Shown here one piece after another: positions 59,718 to 64,000 of a stretch of DNA of 64,000 nt. Origin of the DNA: Phycisphaerales bacterium UBA2396 (GTDB taxonomy: Bacteria > Planctomycetota > Phycisphaerae > Phycisphaerales > UBA1924); the NCBI GenBank assembly GCA_002343325.1, contig DDSG01000180.1:13845-77844 (forward strand), given 5' to 3'. The notes under the pieces were generated by a model, which ran no database searches, had not been told where the DNA came from, and saw only the letters and a list, made by a program, of their open reading frames with translations. The stretch's first letter is position 1, and each line of letters starts with the position of its first letter. Made by a program: the position numbers and the translations under genes.

Positions 59718-61631
59718 ATGCTCGTCGATCAGAAGCGACCTCGGAACCTCGGCTGGCAGTTCACCGGGCCGCTCCTCTTCGGCGACTGGGGCACCAGCCG
59801 CCTCTACGTTCTGGGTCTTGCCTTCTTCTACACCGGGCATTCCTCCGCCCTCTACCTCGCCGCCATGTCCGTCGTCATGGTCTGCGTCGCCTGGGCCTAC
59901 ACCGTCATCTGCCGCTGCTTTCCCGACGGCGGCGGCGTCTACGCCTCCGCACGACGCATCAACGTCACACTCAGCGTCATCGGCGCCACCCTCCTCCTCT
60001 GCGACTACATCGTCACCGCCACGCTCTCCACCGTCGAAGCCTTCCACTACTTCGGCGCCCCCAACGCCTGGGTCCCGGGCCTCACCATCACCGCGATGAT
60101 CCTTCTGGGCGTCGTCAACTGGTTCGGCGCTCGCCGCGCCGGCCAGCTCGCCCTCGTCATCGCCCTCATCGCCCTGGGCATGTCCGCCATCATCGGCGTC
60201 CTGTGCCTCCCCTTCTTCGCCGAAGGGCTCAAGACCCTCCAATGGTCCGCCCCGGGTCAGACCGGGCTGGGCGACCGCTGGCACAGCCTCGTCGCCATCA
60301 TGCTCGCTCTCTCGGGCGTCGAGGCTGTCAGCAACATGACCAGCCTCATGAAGGAGCCCGTCGCCAAGACCGCCAAGAAGACCATCTGGCCCGTTCTCAT
60401 CGAAGTCATCATCTTCAACATGATCTTCGGGATCGCCATCTCCGGGCTCCCCCACCTCGTCCCCGTCCACACCCCCCACTACTACTCCGAAGTGATCTCC
60501 AAAGTCGCCGACGGCTCCGCCACCTACGCCGGCGCCATGCAGGCCATCGACCCCGCCATCCAGGAGTACCGCGACGTCGCCGTCAAGGTCCTCGCCATCG
60601 AGTCCGGCCAGCACTGGATGGGCGAAAAGGCCGGCTACTTCTTCGGCAAAGCCTCCGGCATCGCCTTCGGGCTCCTCCTCCTCTCCGCCGCCAACACCGC
60701 CATCATGGCCATGGTCTCCGTCCTCTTCGCCATGGGCCAGGACCGCGAGCTGCCCTCCAAGTTCACCCGCCTCAACTACTCCGGCGTCCCCTGGTTCGGC
60801 CTCGTCGCCGCCGTGCTCGCTCCCATCCTCCTCGTTCTCTTCGTCGGCACGCAGGTCCCCGTCCTCGCCCACATGTACGCCGTCGGCGTCGTCGGCGCCA
60901 TCACCATCAACGTCCTCTGCTGCGCCTACAACCGCGATCTGCCCATCAAGCCCCTCGAACGCGCCGTCCTCTGGGCCATCGGGCTCTTCATGCTCGCCGT
61001 CGAGATCACCATCGTCATCGACAAGCACCAGGCCGCCCTCTTCGCCGGCGGCATGATCGTCGCCGTCCTCCTCGTCCGCTGGTACATGCAACTCTCCGCC
61101 GCCGGCACACCCGGGGTCGACGAACCCGCCTCCGGCTGGCTCGCCGAACTCCAGGCCATCACCAAGGCCCCCATCGCCGACGGCCCGCGCATCATGCTCG
61201 CCGCCCGTGGACGCGAACAGGTCGAGTACGCCGTCGACCTCGCCCGCTCCCGCAAAGCCACGCTCTTCGTCATGTTCGTCCGCACCCTCCGCCTCGTGGA
61301 CGTCGAGCCCAACAAGGTTCCCCGCATCGAGACCGACCCGGACGCCCAGGAAGCCCTCGGCGCCGCCGTTCTCCTCGCCAAATCCGCCGGCGTCCCCGTC
61401 TACCCCATCTACGTCACCAGCGCCGAGGTCGCCGCCGAGATCCTCGACTACACCGTCACCTTCGGCTGCGACACCCTCGTCATGGGCAAGAGCCGCCGAA
61501 CCTCTTTCAGCCGCGCCCTGGCCGGCGACGTCGTCGCCGAAGTCGCCGCCCAGATCCCAGATGGCGTCACGCTGCTCGCCCGAGCCCCGGGCGAAGCCGT
61601 CCACCAGGTCGTCACCCTGCGCGACGACTAA
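59718..61631 (+). CDS. APC-superfamily transporter with C-terminal UspA-like domain
   Basis: The 637-residue protein has an amino acid/polyamine/organocation permease core with about twelve helices (to about residue 465). PLLFGDWGTSRLYVLGLAFF corresponds to the first helix, ALSGVEAVSNMTSLMKEPV to helix six. The last 150 residues form a UspA-like alpha/beta domain (RIMLAARGREQVEYAVDLA to LDYTVTFGCDTLVMGKSRR). Such tails may sense nucleotides and gate transport. The substrate is unknown. The ATG at 59718 is 149 bases from the divergent truB gene. Confidence 0.87.
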   Translation: MLVDQKRPRNLGWQFTGPLLFGDWGTSRLYVLGLAFFYTGHSSALYLAAMSVVMVCVAWAYTVICRCFPDGGGVYASARRINVTLSVIGATLLLCDYIVTATLSTVEAFHYFGAPNAWVPGLTITAMILLGVVNWFGARRAGQLALVIALIALGMSAIIGVLCLPFFAEGLKTLQWSAPGQTGLGDRWHSLVAIMLALSGVEAVSNMTSLMKEPVAKTAKKTIWPVLIEVIIFNMIFGIAISGLPHLVPVHTPHYYSEVISKVADGSATYAGAMQAIDPAIQEYRDVAVKVLAIESGQHWMGEKAGYFFGKASGIAFGLLLLSAANTAIMAMVSVLFAMGQDRELPSKFTRLNYSGVPWFGLVAAVLAPILLVLFVGTQVPVLAHMYAVGVVGAITINVLCCAYNRDLPIKPLERAVLWAIGLFMLAVEITIVIDKHQAALFAGGMIVAVLLVRWYMQLSAAGTPGVDEPASGWLAELQAITKAPIADGPRIMLAARGREQVEYAVDLARSRKATLFVMFVRTLRLVDVEPNKVPRIETDPDAQEALGAAVLLAKSAGVPVYPIYVTSAEVAAEILDYTVTFGCDTLVMGKSRRTSFSRALAGDVVAEVAAQIPDGVTLLARAPGEAVHQVVTLRDD

Positions 61632-61658
61632 CCCGCACGCGCCTATGTTCGCCACGGG

Positions 61659-64000
61659 ATGCCCAACGACCCGCACACTTCCGCCCACCACGACCCCCAC
61701 TCGGACCCGCTGCTCCGCGACCTCACGCCCCCCCAGCGTGAAGCCGCCCTCGCGACCGAAGGCCCCATCCTCGTGCTCGCCGCCGCCGGCTCGGGCAAGA
61801 CCCGCGTCCTCACACGCCGCATCGCCCACCTCCTCCGCCAAGGCGTCCCTCCCTGGGCCATCCTCGCCGTCACCTTTACCAACAAGGCCGCCGGTGAGAT
61901 GCGCGAACGCGTCGCGCACCTCCTCGCCAAAGGCATCGACCTCCCCGACGGCTCGCCCCTGATCCTCTCCGAGAGAGCCATCCGCTCCCTCACCATCACC
62001 ACCTTCCACTCGCTCTGCGCCCGCCTCCTCCGCCGATACGCCGACCACGCCACCGACGTCCTCCACATCAAGGGCGACTTCACCATCCTCGACGACTCCG
62101 ACCAGCTCGCCATCGTCAAAAAGGCCGTCGCCGAGCTCCAGCTCTCCACCAGCAACTGGCCGCCGCGCAGCGTCCTCTCCGCCATCAGCAACGCCAAGAA
62201 CGACCTCCTCGACGCCGACGCCTTCTCCCAGTCCGCCACCGACTTCCACTCCCGCACCATCGCCAAGATCTTCTCCGCCTACGAACGCGCCCTTCGCAAG
62301 GCCAACACTGTCGACTTCGACGACCTCCTCGGGCTCTGCGTCCGCATGCTCCGCCACAAGCCCGACATCCGCGCCGAGCTCCAGGCCCGTTGGCGCTACC
62401 TCATGATCGACGAGTACCAGGACACCAACCGCGCCCAGTTCGAGCTCGCCCGCATGCTCGCCGGCGACGCCCCCGGGATCGGCCCGAACATCTTCGTCGT
62501 CGGAGACCCCGACCAGTCCATCTACGGCTGGCGCGGCGCCGACATCTCCAACATCCTCGACTTCGAAACCCACTACCCCAAAGCACGCGTCATCAAGCTC
62601 GGCGAAAACTTCCGCTCCACCGCCCCAATCCTCCGCGCCGCCGACGTCCTCATCAAAAACAACACCCGCCGCAAGGACAAGCCCCTCTTCACCTCCCGCC
62701 CCGGCGGAAACCCCCTCACCCTTGTCCTCGCCCGCGACGAACAACACGAAGCCCGAATCATCGCCGACTGGCTCGCCGCACTCCACAGCGGCTCACTCCC
62801 CGGCTGCGACCCGCTCGCCTGGAAGGACATGGCCATCTTCTACCGCGCCAACTCCCTCTCACGCGTCATGGAAGATGCCCTCCGCTCCGCCGCCGTCCCC
62901 TACGTCATCGCCCGCGGCACCGCCTTCTACGACCGCGAAGAAGTCCGCACCGCCGTCGCCTACCTCAAGCTCGTCGCCAACCCCGCCGACGACGTCTCAC
63001 TCGATCGCGTCGTCAATACCCCAGCCCGCGGCATCGGCGCCGCCTCCCTCGAACGCCTCAAGCTCAACGCCTCCACCAACGACCAGACCCTCTGGGAAGC
63101 CATGCTCGACTGCTCCGAAGCCGCGGGCCTCTCCCCGCGCGCAGCTTCCGCCATCAAGAAGTTCGTCGAGCTCGTCGAGTCCTGGACCGGCGGCGGAACC
63201 TTCATGGGCGCACAGGTCCCCGCCTCGCTCTCCCAACTCGTCGAACGCATCATCGTCGAAAGCGGCCTGCGCTCCATGTACCAGGCCCAGGCCGCCGCCA
63301 GCAAGTCCGACGCCGACGCCCAGCGCGTCGATAACCTCGACGAGCTCGTCAGCTCAGCCCGCAGCTTCGAACTCGAATACGACCCCGCGGGAGACCCCTC
63401 GCTCCCATCACCCGCCGAAGGCTTCGACAACCTCGACACTCCGCCACTCCTCGCCATGCTCCGCGGCTTCCTCGAGAGCATCACCCTCGTCGCCGACGCC
63501 GACAGCGTCGATCCCGAACAGGGCGCCGTCACCCTCATGACTCTCCACGCCGCCAAAGGCCTCGAATTCCCCGCCGTCGCCATCATCGGCATGGAAGAAG
63601 GCCTCCTCCCGCACGCCCGCTCACTCACCAGCGAGCCCGCCCTCGAGGAAGAACGCCGACTCTGCTTCGTCGGCATCACCCGCGCGATGCACCACCTGCA
63701 CCTCTCCTGCGCCCGCTACCGGACCACCCGAGGCCTGCCCGAACGCACCATCCCCAGCCGATTCCTCGAGGAAATCCCCGAGGACGTTCGCATCGTCTCC
63801 GATCAGGCCGACGTCCTCGCCGGGCTCGAAGGCACCGACTGGGTCCGAGGCGACGACTTCGGCGACCGCTCACGCACGCGCGCCGCACTCCCCTCGGCGC
63901 CCGCCACCAGCCCCGCACCACACCGCCACTCGCCCGCGAGTTCCCCGTCAGGCCGCCCGCTCCCCGAGCCCAAGCCCGCGGCCGACCGCCGCGTCGAGCC
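61659..64000 (+). CDS. pcrA: UvrD/PcrA-type DNA helicase (C-terminus beyond window)
   Basis: The frame is open from ATG 61659 to the end of the window (780 residues), so the C-terminus is missing. It is a superfamily 1A helicase: AAAGSGKT (41-48) is Walker A, VTFTNKAAGEMRERV motif Ia, MIDEYQDTN motif II, GDPDQSIYGWRGA motif III, TLHAAKGLEFPAV motif V and EERRLCFVGITRA motif VI. It unwinds DNA in repair and replication-fork clearance. The last visible part, after about residue 740, is low-complexity Pro/Ala/Ser/Arg. PcrA versus UvrD naming is open. Confidence 0.93.
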   Translation, partial: MPNDPHTSAHHDPHSDPLLRDLTPPQREAALATEGPILVLAAAGSGKTRVLTRRIAHLLRQGVPPWAILAVTFTNKAAGEMRERVAHLLAKGIDLPDGSPLILSERAIRSLTITTFHSLCARLLRRYADHATDVLHIKGDFTILDDSDQLAIVKKAVAELQLSTSNWPPRSVLSAISNAKNDLLDADAFSQSATDFHSRTIAKIFSAYERALRKANTVDFDDLLGLCVRMLRHKPDIRAELQARWRYLMIDEYQDTNRAQFELARMLAGDAPGIGPNIFVVGDPDQSIYGWRGADISNILDFETHYPKARVIKLGENFRSTAPILRAADVLIKNNTRRKDKPLFTSRPGGNPLTLVLARDEQHEARIIADWLAALHSGSLPGCDPLAWKDMAIFYRANSLSRVMEDALRSAAVPYVIARGTAFYDREEVRTAVAYLKLVANPADDVSLDRVVNTPARGIGAASLERLKLNASTNDQTLWEAMLDCSEAAGLSPRAASAIKKFVELVESWTGGGTFMGAQVPASLSQLVERIIVESGLRSMYQAQAAASKSDADAQRVDNLDELVSSARSFELEYDPAGDPSLPSPAEGFDNLDTPPLLAMLRGFLESITLVADADSVDPEQGAVTLMTLHAAKGLEFPAVAIIGMEEGLLPHARSLTSEPALEEERRLCFVGITRAMHHLHLSCARYRTTRGLPERTIPSRFLEEIPEDVRIVSDQADVLAGLEGTDWVRGDDFGDRSRTRAALPSAPATSPAPHRHSPASSPSGRPLPEPKPAADRRVE

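Noticed and set aside
59709..62786. 1025-residue open frame on the minus strand
   Set aside because: It is antisense to the transporter and helicase. It is a monotone Gly/Asp/Glu/Val sequence produced by the third-position GC bias of the real genes.
1..64000. CRISPR arrays, tRNA/rRNA genes, insertion sequences, prophage or integrase genes
   Set aside because: Looked for on both strands; no direct-repeat array, cloverleaf, transposase motif or attachment duplication was found.

Overview
The window is high-GC bacterial chromosome, almost fully coding. It most likely comes from a planctomycete of the Phycisphaerae/Phycisphaerales group. Supporting traits are a secreted protein ending in twin dockerin-like Ca-binding loops of the GC-type dockerin class, a DUF1800/DUF1501 gene pair, an HEFFH-PDZ (DUF1570-like) protein, and an alternative complex III joined to a caa3 oxidase operon. 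No rRNA, tRNA, CRISPR array, insertion sequence or phage gene was seen. The assignment is inference from gene content.

Left part (1-15.3 kb). A minus-strand run carries rseP, an alpha/beta hydrolase, deoC and two aldehyde dehydrogenases, the last cut by the window edge. Upstream of it lie a secreted redoxin with a clear terminator and a DsbD N-domain protein. Plus-strand genes follow: a rhodanese-like lipoprotein lacking its catalytic Cys, hscB, and two CNNM/CBS membrane proteins. A racemase-family gene, ilvE and an unusually short pheT lie on the minus strand.

Middle part (15.4-37.8 kb). A TTG-initiated secreted protein has four exact 126-residue modules and a dockerin-like end. It is followed by a membrane protein of unknown function, fabI, nadC, birA, and a minus-strand cluster: thioesterase, STAS, purN, HEFFH-PDZ protein, PTS IIA-like, prenyl synthase, dxs, HIT. 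Plus-strand genes continue with a DinB-fold protein flanked by Cys clusters, a thioredoxin-like protein without CXXC, trmL, a small lipoprotein, an apparently zinc-less amidase-like membrane protein, a Ser/Thr kinase paired with a metallophosphoesterase, and a GH31 glycosidase.

Respiratory block (37.8-55.7 kb). A 16-kb minus-strand operon reads actA-B-C-D-E-F, a small one-TM protein, SCO1/SenC, ctaC (with fused cytochrome c), ctaD (A2-type), ctaE, a much enlarged ctaF, and a two-TM protein. Heme A synthase ctaA is divergent from actA. Together these would move electrons from menaquinol through alternative complex III to cytochrome c and O2, with SCO for copper and CtaA for heme A.

Right part (55.9-64 kb). 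DUF1800/DUF1501, truB, an APC transporter with a UspA-like tail, and a UvrD/PcrA helicase running off the end.

A recurring theme is enzyme folds whose catalytic residues are replaced: second ALDH, rhodanese, thioredoxin-like and amidase-like proteins. PheT without its tRNA-binding OB domain and the enlarged CtaF are also notable. Many start codons were moved downstream from the longest possible ORF on ribosome-binding-site and homology grounds.
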